Of a DNA stretch of 64,000 nt, positions 35,201 through 44,862 are shown in pieces. The position numbers were made by a program, and so were the translations under genes. Each line of letters begins with the position of its first letter. Positions within the stretch are counted from its first letter, which is position 1. This DNA comes from Chrysogorgia sp. JL179-B06 (taxonomy: Eukaryota; Cnidaria; Anthozoa; Scleralcyonacea; Chrysogorgiidae): the NCBI GenBank assembly GCA_035772405.1, contig JAYKKM010000227.1, forward strand, positions 320,001 to 384,000. The letters are read 5' to 3'. The notes under the pieces are model-generated. The model saw nothing but the letters and a program-made list of their open reading frames with translations. It was not told the origin of the DNA and made no database searches.

Positions 35201-36859
35201 ACAATTGGGAAAGAAAGACAATGTGCTTGGGTTCTATCATGAAATCCTTTCCAGCCAAAGACAACCTGAGAAAATAATAATTATTATGAACAAATAAATT
35301 GTAAATTGTTGCTAATCTGAGGTTTAATATTTAATATTCAGTTACTGTCAGAAAAAAGTCAGGTACCGAATATTGGGGCTATGATGTGCTATATTGGTAC
35401 TTTTAGACCTGTTAATTCATTACATCCACCATGCCCCATGCATTTTAATTAAAAAATGTCCAATTAGTTTCAAAGCAAACTAGACCAGGGCCACAATGAA
35501 GCAATAGTTCTGTGACATGAAACAATAAAAAAACATACTATGTGCTGGGGAAAGAGTTAAAAAATATAAAAACACTCACCGATTTGTGTTTTCTGATTCG
35601 TGTACTGTGGATGTGGAGTCAGATTCTGTTTCTGTTTCTGTCTCGTATACAGGGCTTGAAGATGGTATTTGTTCCTGTGCCACAATATCATATGTCTCCT
35701 CAATGTCATCCATATCTATTTTGCTTCCAGCACCTGAACTATCCAGACTGCCACTGGATTCTTGTACCTCAATTGTTTCCTGGCAAATCTTTGATGATCC
35801 CTCTGTTTGTTTTCCAAGCCTCTTAACTAGAAGTTTAATAATAATTATTTATGCACACATAATGTTATGCACCTATATATGAATATCAACCTCAGGAGGA
35901 CCAAGGCAAGGAACCCCTAAAGAACTGACAGTTAGGTTGGGATTTTGATCATGCATTACATGTACGCAAAACTCAGGAGGCTGGAAATTTTAAAACACAT
36001 GGAAAAATGTTATAACACCAAAAATGTTTCAACTCCCCCTCCTGGAGCTTAATAAATATTATAAATTCATCCATGCCAAAATATGTTTTACACAAACTAC
36101 TGTAGGTCACCTTTTTGTTTATAGTTCTTCACTTGTGCCCTCCGTAGTACCAGTTGCTGACGCAATCTATTTACTGTATCCTTCAGCTTTTGGTTCTCAG
36201 CGTCGAGAAAGGAACAGTTGGCACATTGTTTTTTAGTATACACAGGAGGTCCTTGCAGCTGTAAGGATACACCGGAGCATTCCCCAATATCAGCGACTGC
36301 GACACCTTGTTCTCTGTCGACGCATTCAAACTCAGTTGGCTGTAATTCGGACGAACTTACAGTAGACGCACCACACGTCTTGGCACTCCTAATTAACTGC
36401 CAAAAAAAACAGTTCTAGATCGCATATTCACATCATTGTTTTGACTTCTATATTACTACACGAAATATGTAAATCAATATGAACAATTATATTGATAACT
36501 ATATTTACCATTCTTTGATCTCGTTCAGTAGGGCGATGTTCTTCAGCAGGAACGTTAACGCTTGGGAAAACCATTATCCCGACCTCGTCTGTTAATAACC
36601 AACGCTTATTTTGCGTCCTTTTATCCTCCATTTTTCCATAGCGATGCGAGAAGTCTGTATCGTTGAAATGCTTCGAGCATACCACGGAGTGCGGCGTCGG
36701 CATCCATTTAACCCGCTTATTCTCAACAAAGTCGACCCATTTCTTTCTACGTTTCTTTGCTTCTGGATTATCATTACCATAAAATGGTATAATGAGAAGA
36801 GAAACACCTTCGGTTTTTCTAGTATTGCTACAGCCGGCCACAACGCACCTTTCGGGCAT
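32249..36859 (-). CDS. Kolobok transposase with THAP domain (11 exons; possible loss of the DxWH block)
   Basis: Proposed exons: 36859-36509, 36396-36111, 35826-35580, 35265-34917, 34739-34542, 34377-about 34210, 34060-33812, 33491-33320, 33077-32926, 32814-32620, 32370-32249; phases agree at every junction except after exon 6. Exon 1 is a THAP zinc finger (MPERCVVAGCSNTR ... VVCSKHFNDTDF ... VFPSV; C2CH). Exon 2 ends in a coiled coil. Exon 4 holds KREIGTMIMIKTTCNSC. The catalytic core has GDGRHDSMGHSAKYCAYT (exon 5), FVSDRHISIASY (exon 6) and TSCLEAFHSVLNHFSPKM (exon 8), a D-D-E set. The last exon encodes a CRVCKHPMKGH zinc-knuckle-like tail. The start is the ATG giving MPERC, as in other THAP proteins. 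After QAITHY the DxWHxxK block that follows in relatives is absent and no donor is visible, so this copy may be inactive. Expected length is about 830 residues. Confidence 0.88.
33166..33217. repeat. Hairpin in a transposase intron
   Basis: CACAATAGCTTACATTACTTACACTGT is followed by ACAGTGTAATGTAAGCTATTGTG; arms about 23 bp. Non-coding, between exons 8 and 9 of the transposase. Confidence 0.7.
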
Positions 36860-37124
36860 TTTTGTAGACAAAACAAGCTGTATGTAATACTATACTATAT
36901 ATTTGCATTATGTACGTGTTCCGGACTTGACGTCACAGGTACACTCGCCCCATTCTCCTAGGGTGGAACAAGATGGCGTCGAAAATAGGCTGATTTTGGG
37001 TATTTCAACATGGCATAACTCCAAAACGATTTAACGAATTTGAAAACTGTTTGGGTGAGTTACTCTACAGGCAACGCTTAATCCGTTAATCAAATAAAAC
37101 ATTTTGGGTGAAGAGGCCCTTTAA

Positions 37125-37540
37125 GCGTTCAATATAACAAAACAATGCGTATAACAAAACAAAGTATAACAAAATATAACTAATATTATTGTCGGCAATA
37201 CGATATGTTGTTATTGTCGTAGTTTACGCAAATGCATCATTCGCGTTTATAAGTCGAATGAGGTTTTTAAAGAACGAGTCGTACAGGTTGTAAATATATT
37301 TTGGTATGTTGATAATATATAAACACAGCTGGAGTCCTCTTGTGTCGATAATGTTTATTGCATCAGAAAAGTACCGGTGAAGTAGATGTAAAAATATCCG
37401 ACCGGAGAAGATGCATGGTCAGACCTTGACTGATCCATAGTCATGGACATGGCCGGTGAATTAGATGTGTAAATGTCCAACCGGAGAAGAAGATGGGTAC
37501 GAATGGCGTGCACCACAGGACAAAATTTAAAATTTAAGGA
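37125..37540. other. No recognised gene; short direct repeat
   Basis: A loosely repeated phrase, CCGGTGAAxTAGATGTxxAAATxTCC-ACCGGAGAAGA, occurs at 37374-37410 and 37452-37490. Nothing else to name. Confidence 0.4.
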
Positions 37541-37709
37541 CATTTAAGGTGACCTTAAATGTTCTTAAAGTTAATCTTTAACTTTAAGTGGCATTTAAGC
37601 ACTTAATTACCCACTAATAATGGTTTGCTAAAGTTCCTTAAATGGTTCGCTAAGTGCCTTTAAGTTAGACCTTAAATCTACCCTAAATGGTTCGCTAATA
37701 GGTCTTTAA
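37541..37709. repeat. Repetitive TTTAAGG/CCTTAAA tract
   Basis: Many short alternating CCTTAAATG, CTTTAAG and GGTTCGCTAA phrases in both orientations; this continues on the far side of the next MITE (38010-38040), so the MITE inserted into it. Confidence 0.6.
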
Positions 37710-38006
37710 AGGGGCTATGTCACGATTTTCCTGGTTACTCAGCTAAGCGTCCTTGTTGATTTTTTGTTCAAGATAGTATACGGCAATAGTGGCCTTCCAG
37801 CTCCTTCTCCTTTCCCACCGCGATTAGACATTAAATTGTCATTACGCTTTACTTATAACTCGTCCAAAATAACCCACCAACATGAAAATAACAAATACTA
37901 ATCGAATAAATCGTTTAGCTTTCGCTTCGCTTTGATTTTGGATTCCGAATCAAAAATCAAAAAGTACGCTTAGCTGAGTAACCAGGCAGATCGTGACATA
38001 GCCTCT
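37710..38006. mobile_element. TTAA-flanked MITE with about 45-bp TIRs (AGGGGCTATGTCACGAT)
   Basis: TTAA at 37706-37709 and 38007-38010. The ends AGGGGCTATGTCACGAT...CCTGGTTACTCAGCTAAGCGT and the reverse complement on the right agree closely. No coding capacity. A TTAA target and an A-G-rich terminus suggest the Kolobok (or piggyBac) machinery. Confidence 0.8.
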
Positions 38007-38170
38007 TTAAGTAAGCTTTAAGTGAACTTAATTCTTAAATTTCGTCCTGTGCACGTGCCCGTACGATCAGAGTCGCGCTTGATACCACAACTAAGGGGCT
38101 CGCCCCAATGAAATAATATATATTTATTTTTCAAAATATTTACAGCTTTTTCATTTATTTTTGAAACCGA

Positions 38171-38953
38171 CCATAAGCTATTCGCTTTACAAAGGTTTTT
38201 ACAAGCCAAACTAATAAAGGTTCTTAAATTTAATTGCAGATTGACGTCACCTGGTGCAATATGAAAAACTAATATTGCGCGCTATGACGTTTATCCAACG
38301 ATGCTGTTGTTAAATGGTTGATAAAGTTAAAGTGCCCATGACCTCAAATAGATATTACTGATATAGATGCTACATGAAGTGAAAAGTTTAATGCCAAAAT
38401 ATTTTATGATTTGAGCTTATAAAGATTTGTTTGTCAGGAATGCTAATGAGTGTGACGTCATTTACGGCATCATTTCGGAGACAATACTCTACTGTTAAAG
38501 CAAATTAATCTAACTCAAACGTTGATGATGTACTTGACCGCTATAGTAAAGATTTTATCAACTTTTTCACTCAAATCCTCAACCAGTCTATCACACGGAA
38601 AGCAGAAAAGAAAGCCAAATGCCGTAAATGACGTCACACTCATTACCATTTCTGACAAACAAATCTTTATAGCACATTAACACAAAGCTCAAATCATAAA
38701 ATATTTTGGCATTCAACTTTTCACTTCATGTAGCATCTATATCAGTAATATCGTAATTGGGGTCATGGGCACTTTAATCTTTTAAATAAATATCGACTGT
38801 TGTAGATTATTTTGGCTTTTTTTTAATTCGGTGATCTGATTTAGCTAACACATGAATATTTAATCGCGAGAATTGGACTATCGTGCAAATATTAAATTTA
38901 AGAACCTTTATTAGTTTGGTTTGTAAAAAAAACTTTGTAAAAAGCGAATAGTT
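38171..38953. mobile_element. Fold-back element interrupted by a TTAA MITE
   Basis: The arm CATAAGCTATTCGCTTTACAAAGG...CCAAACTAATAAAGGTTCTTAAATTTAA (38171-38231) is mirrored at 38884-38953. The MITE 38341-38773 lies between the arms. A related fragment sits at 26746-26890. Confidence 0.65.
38341..38773. mobile_element. TTAA-flanked MITE with long TIRs (AGTGCCCATGACC)
   Basis: TTAA at 38337-38340 and 38774-38777. The ends AGTGCCCATGACC and GGTCATGGGCACT are exact, and inverted matching extends inward roughly 150 bp (TATTACTGATATAGATGCTA, ATGAAGTGAAAAGTT, CAAAATATTTTATGATTTGAG, GAGTGTGACGTCATTTACGG). Nested in the fold-back element. Confidence 0.85.
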
Positions 38954-39043
38954 TATGGATTGTCCTATCCACCAATGAGAAAGCTTCAATTGTTTAGAAA
39001 ACAATATATATTTCAACCTTTCAAAAAATATTTCATTATAACG

Positions 39044-39512
39044 ATGGCCCGTACGAAACAAACGAAACGAAGTATGTCAAGTCAAGGAAAAGACGTTGCT
39101 CGAATGCTAGAAATAAAAAACCAAGGAGAAAAAATGTTCAGGAAAGAATTAAAACGAAATGCTACACCTGAAGAAATACTACCACTACCCGCAGAGGAAA
39201 ACAACCCCGTTCAAGAATATATACTTGACATGCCAATTGATTTCTTTGGACACACCACGGAATCTACAATCGCTAATATATACCAAGACATGGTCAATGA
39301 ATTTATCCTTACCGATCCTCAACTACCACTTACACCTACCTCTCCCTCCAATTCCTGTATGTACCCCACCTCCTCCAACACTATCATCACCGCCACCATC
39401 AACATCCCCTGAAGTCCTCGCAACAGCTGCTATTGAAATAAAAGATTCTGATACATTGGATGATAGTAGCAACGAACCACCATTGAAGAAAAAATGTTTC
39501 AAACGGTCCTGA
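39044..39512 (+). CDS. Small protein starting with the histone H3 tail sequence (ARTKQT)
   Basis: The ATG at 39044 starts MARTKQTKRSMSSQGKD. The first seven residues are identical to histone H3 (MARTKQT), and the next are basic as in the H3 tail. After removal of Met the product would expose Ala-Arg-Thr-Lys-Gln-Thr, the region around H3 Lys4. The frame runs 122 codons to 39412 through an acidic middle (LPAEENNPVQEYILDMPIDF). In the overlapping next frame a Pro-rich stretch and a basic end (PPLKKKCFKRS) continue to 39512, so a frameshift in the Pro-rich part is likely. Intronless, very AT-rich, followed at once by the ORF at 39514. No full histone fold. Likely a virus-like gene with an H3-mimic tail; chance resemblance cannot be excluded. 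Confidence 0.5.
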
Positions 39513-39513
39513 A

Positions 39514-39804
39514 ATGGATATGAAAAGAGATAAAGGCTGTGAATTTGCTCACGAAGAGAAACCGGTCACTATAGTTTGTAATTTTGATCAAGACGTTGTA
39601 TGCCATCGATTCGATAAATTTCGTGAATTAAAAGAACTCTACAAAGAGAAACTTTATATTAATAAACAATATTTGAAATGGAGAAATAAAAAAACCAATT
39701 CTGATCTCATGGAGAAACGTTATATTTGTGATATTAATAAAGATGAGAAAAAGAAACTGCAAAATCAATCCAAACGAAAATTAAATGTAAAGAAAAATGT
39801 TTGA
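39514..39804 (+). CDS. Hypothetical small basic protein in the AT-rich cassette
   Basis: The 96-codon frame begins MDMKRDKGCEFAHEEKP and ends in a Lys-rich tail (SKRKLNVKKNV). It has single Cys residues but no recognisable zinc-binding pattern, a helix-prone charged centre (FDKFRELKELYKEKL) and no membrane segment. It begins one base after the stop of the preceding frame, and the next ORF follows within 55 bases, which is virus-like packing. Function unknown. The first in-frame Met (39514) is the likeliest start. Confidence 0.45.
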   Translation: MDMKRDKGCEFAHEEKPVTIVCNFDQDVVCHRFDKFRELKELYKEKLYINKQYLKWRNKKTNSDLMEKRYICDINKDEKKKLQNQSKRKLNVKKNV

Positions 39805-39855
39805 TATATAAAATAAATGCTTTTTTGTAAAATTAATAAAAACCTTTTGATCATC

Positions 39856-40269
39856 ATGGAGTGTGTGTGGATTATTATTGAACAAGAATTGCAACGTTTT
39901 CACATTCGACTTAATAAAAAGATGAAAGATTCTATCGTGAAATGTAGCAAAGATCAAGAATTATTTTATCAAACCTATATGATCTCATTTTTAAAAGATA
40001 ATCAGCAACTGGAACAAGTCTATCATTTAATGGGAAGACATGAAATTGGACACATATTCGCTTTTTACGTCTTACTTCTCCATTACTTCAAAAATAAACA
40101 TTTGGATCCGTGTGATGAGGAAACTATTAAATATTTAGTACGACTCACCATTTTGGACTTTAGAAATTCACGTCAAAAAACAATATTATTTCCCGACAAC
40201 CGTACCGTCGCAACCATTAACGTGTTATTCCCCAAATTGGATACGATACTTCACAACATTTCTCGTTGA
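39856..40269 (+). CDS. Hypothetical helical protein, 137 residues
   Basis: The ATG at 39856 gives MECVWIIIEQELQRF; the upstream in-frame codons (from 39817) look non-coding. The protein looks mostly helical, with MGRHEIGHIFAFYVLLLHYF in the middle and YLVRLTILDFRNSRQKTI after it. The GRHEIGHIFAFYVLL stretch has a faint resemblance to a Bcl-2 BH1 region (GR-I-AF), but there is no matching BH2 Trp, so I do not assign it. Intronless and intact, convergent with the 265-residue ORF at 40302-41099, 32 bases apart. Function unknown. Confidence 0.5.
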   Translation: MECVWIIIEQELQRFHIRLNKKMKDSIVKCSKDQELFYQTYMISFLKDNQQLEQVYHLMGRHEIGHIFAFYVLLLHYFKNKHLDPCDEETIKYLVRLTILDFRNSRQKTILFPDNRTVATINVLFPKLDTILHNISR

Positions 40270-40301
40270 GATATGTAAATATATTTGAACAATTCACTTA
40301 T

Positions 40302-41099
40302 TTACATAATGTTTGGAAATAATCGAATATCGTCATAATTATTATACAAATGTGTTATATAGGCGTCAATACAACATTCAATAACAATACTATTGACTTG
40401 CTTATTGCTTTGAAGAGTGACCATTATCTTATGATCATGTAATATATTTAGATTGGGGGTATTTAGAGTTAATCCAATGGGTCTACTCTCGTCAATACGA
40501 CATCCTTTGTGTACTAATTCAGAAAATAAATGTATTTGATAACTATCAAATGAATAGCTATCGGTTGTATAAAAATAAGACAATTGTTTACAATTCTTAT
40601 AACAGCAATGGGTCTTTTCCCTATACCGTATTTTCACACATAGCTTATCGATATTATATAAATATCGTCTATTCTGTTTAATCATTCCTGTCGGGCAATG
40701 GCGGTCACAATAATAAATAAAGCAAGCACCCAATTCATATACAATCATTTCAAATCTCTCTAAATTATGAGCATAATTAAGTGCTGCGACAAAATAATAC
40801 GGGGCAATACTTATCAGATAGAGGATTACGTATACAAATTCAATATCATATCGACCCTTAAGATTATAAATTAATCTTGCGATATAACTCTTGATAAGTA
40901 CCGCAGGTTTACGTATTCCCTTCGACAATTGCAATTCATTCATTGTAAGACACATATATTGATATAAATCATCTCTTGGATGGTTATTATTGAGAATGGG
41001 TATAAACCAACTATCCGTGTGATTACTATTTAAATGAAATATAGAGTATATTAAATGTGGCGAAGGAAGCAATACCAATGTCTCTACATCATTGTCCAT
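40302..41099 (-). CDS. Hypothetical Cys-containing protein, 265 residues, intact
   Basis: A single exon from the ATG at 41099 with no interruption. It starts MDNDVETLVLLPSPHLIYSI. The middle is hydrophobic (EFVYVILYLISIAPYYFVAA), possibly one membrane-associated helix. There follow Cys/His-rich stretches FIYYCDRHCPTG and REKTHCCYKNCKQLSYFY, which could bind zinc. The C-terminus has VNSIVIECCIDAYITHLYNN. I do not recognise the family. The length, the intact frame in strongly AT-rich sequence (many TAA/TAG chances) and the convergent packing with the previous ORF argue that it is real. Virus-like cassette member. Confidence 0.55.
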   Translation of the reverse strand: MDNDVETLVLLPSPHLIYSIFHLNSNHTDSWFIPILNNNHPRDDLYQYMCLTMNELQLSKGIRKPAVLIKSYIARLIYNLKGRYDIEFVYVILYLISIAPYYFVAALNYAHNLERFEMIVYELGACFIYYCDRHCPTGMIKQNRRYLYNIDKLCVKIRYREKTHCCYKNCKQLSYFYTTDSYSFDSYQIHLFSELVHKGCRIDESRPIGLTLNTPNLNILHDHKIMVTLQSNKQVNSIVIECCIDAYITHLYNNYDDIRLFPNIM

Positions 41100-41127
41100 A
41101 TATCGACGAATAAAATACTTTCGTTGA

Positions 41128-41745
41128 GTATTACACAGGACGAAATCGCAGATTTAACCACAGGTTAATGCTGGTGTAAAGTAGTGTTAATGATTGCTTT
41201 ATCCAGCTTTAATCATATAGCGTAATGGACTAATGGTGTGAAAGGTCCCTTTACACACCTTTATACCACAATAATAAAGCTGTGTAATGACGGCTTTACA
41301 CCCCCTGTGTAAAGACGTTATAAATCTTGATAAAGCTACATTTAAACTGTCAGTTTAAAAGCGAATAAACAATGTTAAATTTCCATTTACCATACTTTAA
41401 CACCATTGATTAAAGTTCGCGCACATTTATCTCCCTTTACACCTCGTTGTTAAATACGTGTAAAGATACCTTCAATCACGTTTATCCATGTTTAACACCA
41501 CTGATTAAAGTTCGCGCACATTTATCTCCCTTTACACCGCATTGTTAAATACGTGTAATGATACCTTCAATCACGTTTATAATCCATGTTTAACACCATT
41601 GTTTAAAGTTCGCGCACATTTATACAACTTTACGTACACCGCGTTGTTAAATACGTGTAATCACAGCACGAAATCACAGATTTAACACCGTTCAAGGTGT
41701 GTAAAGCAGTGTTAATGATTGCTTTATCAACCTTGGTAGAATTAT
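41128..41745. repeat. Tandem and direct repeats flanking the AT-rich ORF block
   Basis: About three tandem units of roughly 97 bp lie at 41390-41665, each with ATTAAAGTTCGCGCACATTT, TCCCTTTACACC, TTGTTAAATACGTGTAA and CTTCAATCACGTTTAT. They are flanked by a direct repeat (GAAATCGCAGATTTAAC...GTAAAG-AGTGTTAATGATTGCTTTATC) at about 41141-41205 and 41673-41735. The inner GTGTAAAG/CTTTACAC phrases are also inverted. This could be a terminal or regulatory repeat of the virus-like block, or an unrelated satellite. Confidence 0.65.
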
Positions 41746-42798
41746 CGCACCAGTTTGGGAAAAAAATCAAAACAAAATATACATTGTACAATTTACAATA
41801 TTTTTATTCTGGTATTAGCATATTCATGTATATCAATGACATCATGAGGTATGTCACATTTTGATATCGTCTAAATATATATATTACTAATGTACAGTAT
41901 TACCATCAAAATAACGTTAAGTGGCCACTTATAATAAGGCCTTATTTAATTTCAGTAAGTGTAAGTTATTATTATGTTTGTTAAAAGCAAATTTTAATCT
42001 ACAATGAGGCAGACAAAGCCTTAATTTGCACAGACCAGTTTCAGTTGGAAATCAATAAAACAGTACAACTGTAGCTGTCTATATTTGAAGTCTGTTTCAA
42101 TATTTGTCAGCCAACTCCAATTGCGTACATTATGGTGAATTATTGGACATCGGTTGCCTCTGGTGCTTCTGTTGTACAATATATTTTGGACAGTTCTCTG
42201 GTTTTCTCTTTCAGAATTTCCCCCAATTACTCTTGCCAATGTTCTTTTTGCCACTTGATCTGTTAATGTTTCTGATGGAATTTGTCCAGCCTTCTCTTAA
42301 TATTTTTCAATTCAGTACTCTGCGATTGTGAAGAGTCACTATCTTCATTGGAAATATACAGTAGGATGCCATCATAACTTCAGCAACGTTTGCCTGGTCA
42401 ACGTTCATATTAGAAACTTCCAATGAAACATCTATATACATACCAATAGACCTCTTTTATAATGGCACACATTTTAAATATTCTGTTATGTGTATCTTAA
42501 TTAGCCTTTCAGCCTTCTTGGGAGCAAAATATTAATTTGAATTGGAGAAACACGAACGAGCCCAGAAAGGCGTATGGTGATGTACATAAAAGAATATTTA
42601 CCAAATTAATGGTTCAAATTAGTTGAAAAAAGACTATATGCAATTTGTTGGTGAATAAAGAGTTCATGACATACGTGATGCGCATTTTCCATAATTTAGA
42701 CCAAAATAGTGTGTACACAATAAATATAATCATGCAAAGCACTAAACATACATGTTCTTGTCTGAATGCCACAAAAATAATTTTAAAAATAATTTTAA
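41746..42798. other. No recognised gene
   Basis: Open frames at 42021-42254 (minus) and 42104-42331 (plus) overlap each other and show no motif. Confidence 0.4.
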
Positions 42799-43117
42799 AG
42801 GTGCCGTCCAGTCCGTTCTGCGCATGTCCATGTTTCTGTTTACATCGTTTGTTTACATTGCGTTATATAAACATTGAACATGAAGTATTTCGGATTTTTT
42901 TCACACGCTTGAGCTTTTCCGCCTAAAAAGCGTGTTATAAGAAGCTGTTTGGTTCATAAATGTGGATAATATATCAAACTACCACTCGTGCCTTCGCCAC
43001 ATTTAACGAATACTCTCTTTCGAACTGTCGCAAATCTATTCCGTTAAAGTTTGTTGACATGTGGGGTCCCCAACGTTTGAAATATCATACATGCGCAGAA
43101 CGGACTGGACTGCACCT
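42799..43117. mobile_element. TTAA-flanked MITE, AGGTGC family, copy 2 (complete)
   Basis: TTAA at 42795-42798 and 43118-43121. The ends AGGTGCCGTCCAGTCCGTTC and its inverse (30-bp arms, one mismatch) are intact. The centre matches the reverse complement of the shorter copy at 11007-11231. Confidence 0.85.
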
Positions 43118-43685
43118 TTAAGATTTAATGTACATAATCACCCTTAATTTATAAAATTAGAGAATATGGAACAAATAATTTATTACTGAAAAGAAAACAC
43201 GATACATACCTTTCAACTGCAACAAACTCCATGGACATTCCATATTGATGGTTAAGCTCGTTCACAGGTTTTTGGAAAATGCTGATCTTGTGCTCTGACT
43301 TTAGACTATGAAAGAATTTAAGTACAAATTAAAAAAAGCGAATGAACTTTGTGGAAACACCACGTAAATCGTTATTGCCAACTGCTGAGATTTCCACCTG
43401 TTCAGGCATTGTCTCCTGACTTCAGAGCATATGTGAAATAAAACATGATCTGTAGTGTTAACTCACACCATACAAAAAAACAAAACAACTGCTCATCTTA
43501 AAATCTACAAAGATCACGTACGAATACGAGGATTTCATAATACAAAAATTTAATAATTAAAAATTACTAAATTGTTTTCAACGATTTGATAAGTCTTTAA
43601 TAATTTAATATAATAATTTTACAGATCTCCGACCATCTCAAATTTCAGCACTGCAACCACAGGAAGCCAAATCAAACTATATAAC
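43118..43685. other. No recognised gene
   Basis: AT-rich; nothing to report. Confidence 0.4.
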
Positions 43686-43826
43686 TATTTGTGTTATTAT
43701 ATTATATTATATTACATTATAGTATATTACATTATATTATATTATATTATATATTATATTATATTATTACATTATTATATTATTATATTATTATTATATT
43801 ATTATTATATTATTATTATATTATGT
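43686..43826. repeat. ATTAT microsatellite
   Basis: Near-continuous ATTAT/ATT units directly before the copy B hairpin. Confidence 0.9.
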
Positions 43827-43830
43827 AATG

Positions 43831-44110
43831 TTTAAAACACGAGCAGCAGTGTTTTATCAGATACAAAACACGAGGCGATGCCGAGTGTTTTATATCTGAT
43901 AAAACACTGCTGCGAGTGTTTTAAACGGCTTAAAAAACGACCAGCATTTGGTAAGTTCGTTGGCGTAGTAATTTTGAAAAATAACGTTGTCTAAGCCGTA
44001 AAGTGTAAATTAGGATGAATCTTTATCACATATAAACATACGACACGGTGGTGATTTTCCTTTGTGTTTTCTTCATGCATTATTAATGAGTTTTTTTAAT
44101 ATTATATAGA
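43831..44110 (+). mobile_element. Dispersed palindromic repeat, copy B
   Basis: Begins with a 96-bp hairpin (43831-43926): TTTAAAACACGAGC-AGCAGTGTTTTATCAGAT and its complement around AACACGAGGCGATGCCGAGTGTTTT. The unique part (CGTTGGCGTAGTAATTTTGA, ACAACG/GTTGTCTAAGCCG, ATTATTAATGAG) matches copy A at 1690-2000 in reverse. Confidence 0.65.
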
Positions 44111-44430
44111 GAATAATACATGGTGTGTGGAATCGAATGAGTGATATATCCTGGTTAACACGGGAAATAAATTTCATATTTCCAAGCATCCATGTATTTT
44201 TCTGTTTACTATATAAAAATGTCCAACTGCTTAGAAAAAACAGCTTTAAACTATAGTGCTGTATCAGTGATAATCGTTACATGTGCGATTACCATAAATA
44301 ATCACACATATGGGATTATCACTTTTATTAGTTTATATATATATGTTTATATATACTCTATTTTATATAATAAATTATATTATATTATTATTTTTATTAT
44401 TATTATTATATTATATTATATATATTTTTT

Positions 44431-44535
44431 GTATCGTGAGCGGGCGGAATCCTAGCCTTTCCTGCAACTGATTGGCTGCAGCAGCGGGCGGAATTTTACT
44501 ATATTTTGACCACGGTCACGGAATCCTAAATGCTA
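44431..44535 (+). repeat. Dispersed repeat (inverted partner at 7585-7690)
   Basis: GAGCGGGCGGAATCCTAGCC, GATTGGCTGC and CACGGTCACGGAATCCTA are shared in order with the reverse complement of 7585-7690. Confidence 0.6.
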
Positions 44536-44745
44536 AAATAATTTATCGTGATTTTTGCTTCATTATTAACTGGAAAATGGAAAACTAATACAGAATTTGA
44601 TTCAACTAAGCTGGAAATAACTATATTAAACAAAAACTAAAGTATTTTGGTTTGTTTCTTTTTCCTTATCCAAACAATGCAGAAAGTCTTTTACCTTGTA
44701 TAATAAAAAATAAATACAGTACTGCCTAGAATTAACCTAACACTG

Positions 44746-44862
44746 AGGTTGCGGTTCGGTTGCGGTTCATTTGCGGTTCGGTTGCAGTTAGATTGGGGTT
44801 CGGTTGCGGTTCGTTTGCGGTTCGGTTGCGGTTCGGTTGCGGTGATCTTGCGGTCGACACAT
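44746..44862. repeat. GGTTGCGGTTCG minisatellite
   Basis: About nine imperfect 12-bp units. It yields open frames in several phases on both strands, all artefacts. Confidence 0.9.

Larger units (their letters stand above)
29560..37120. mobile_element. Kolobok DNA transposon, 7.56 kb, TIRs and TTAA target duplication intact
   Basis: TTAA at 29556-29559 and 37121-37124 flank inverted ends beginning AGGGCCTCTTCACCCAAAA. The arms match over 34 bp with two differences (ending TATTTGATTA on each side). Inside are a minus-strand spliced gene for a THAP-domain transposase (32249-36859) and a plus-strand spliced gene with a P2X7-C-terminal-type domain (29795-31340), arranged tail-to-tail. TTAA target duplication plus a THAP transposase is the definition of the Kolobok superfamily. 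The near-identical TIRs and mostly open exons suggest a fairly young insertion. It disrupted a TAGCGATCGT-type repeat at its left side. Confidence 0.92.

Noticed and set aside
39856..40269. Bcl-2-like protein
   Set aside because: Only a faint BH1-like GR...AF string; the other Bcl-2 homology regions are not recognisable.
41141..41735. Direct repeats about 530 bp apart considered as LTRs
   Set aside because: They are only about 65 bp, have no primer-binding site or polypurine tract, and enclose tandem repeats, not gag/pol.
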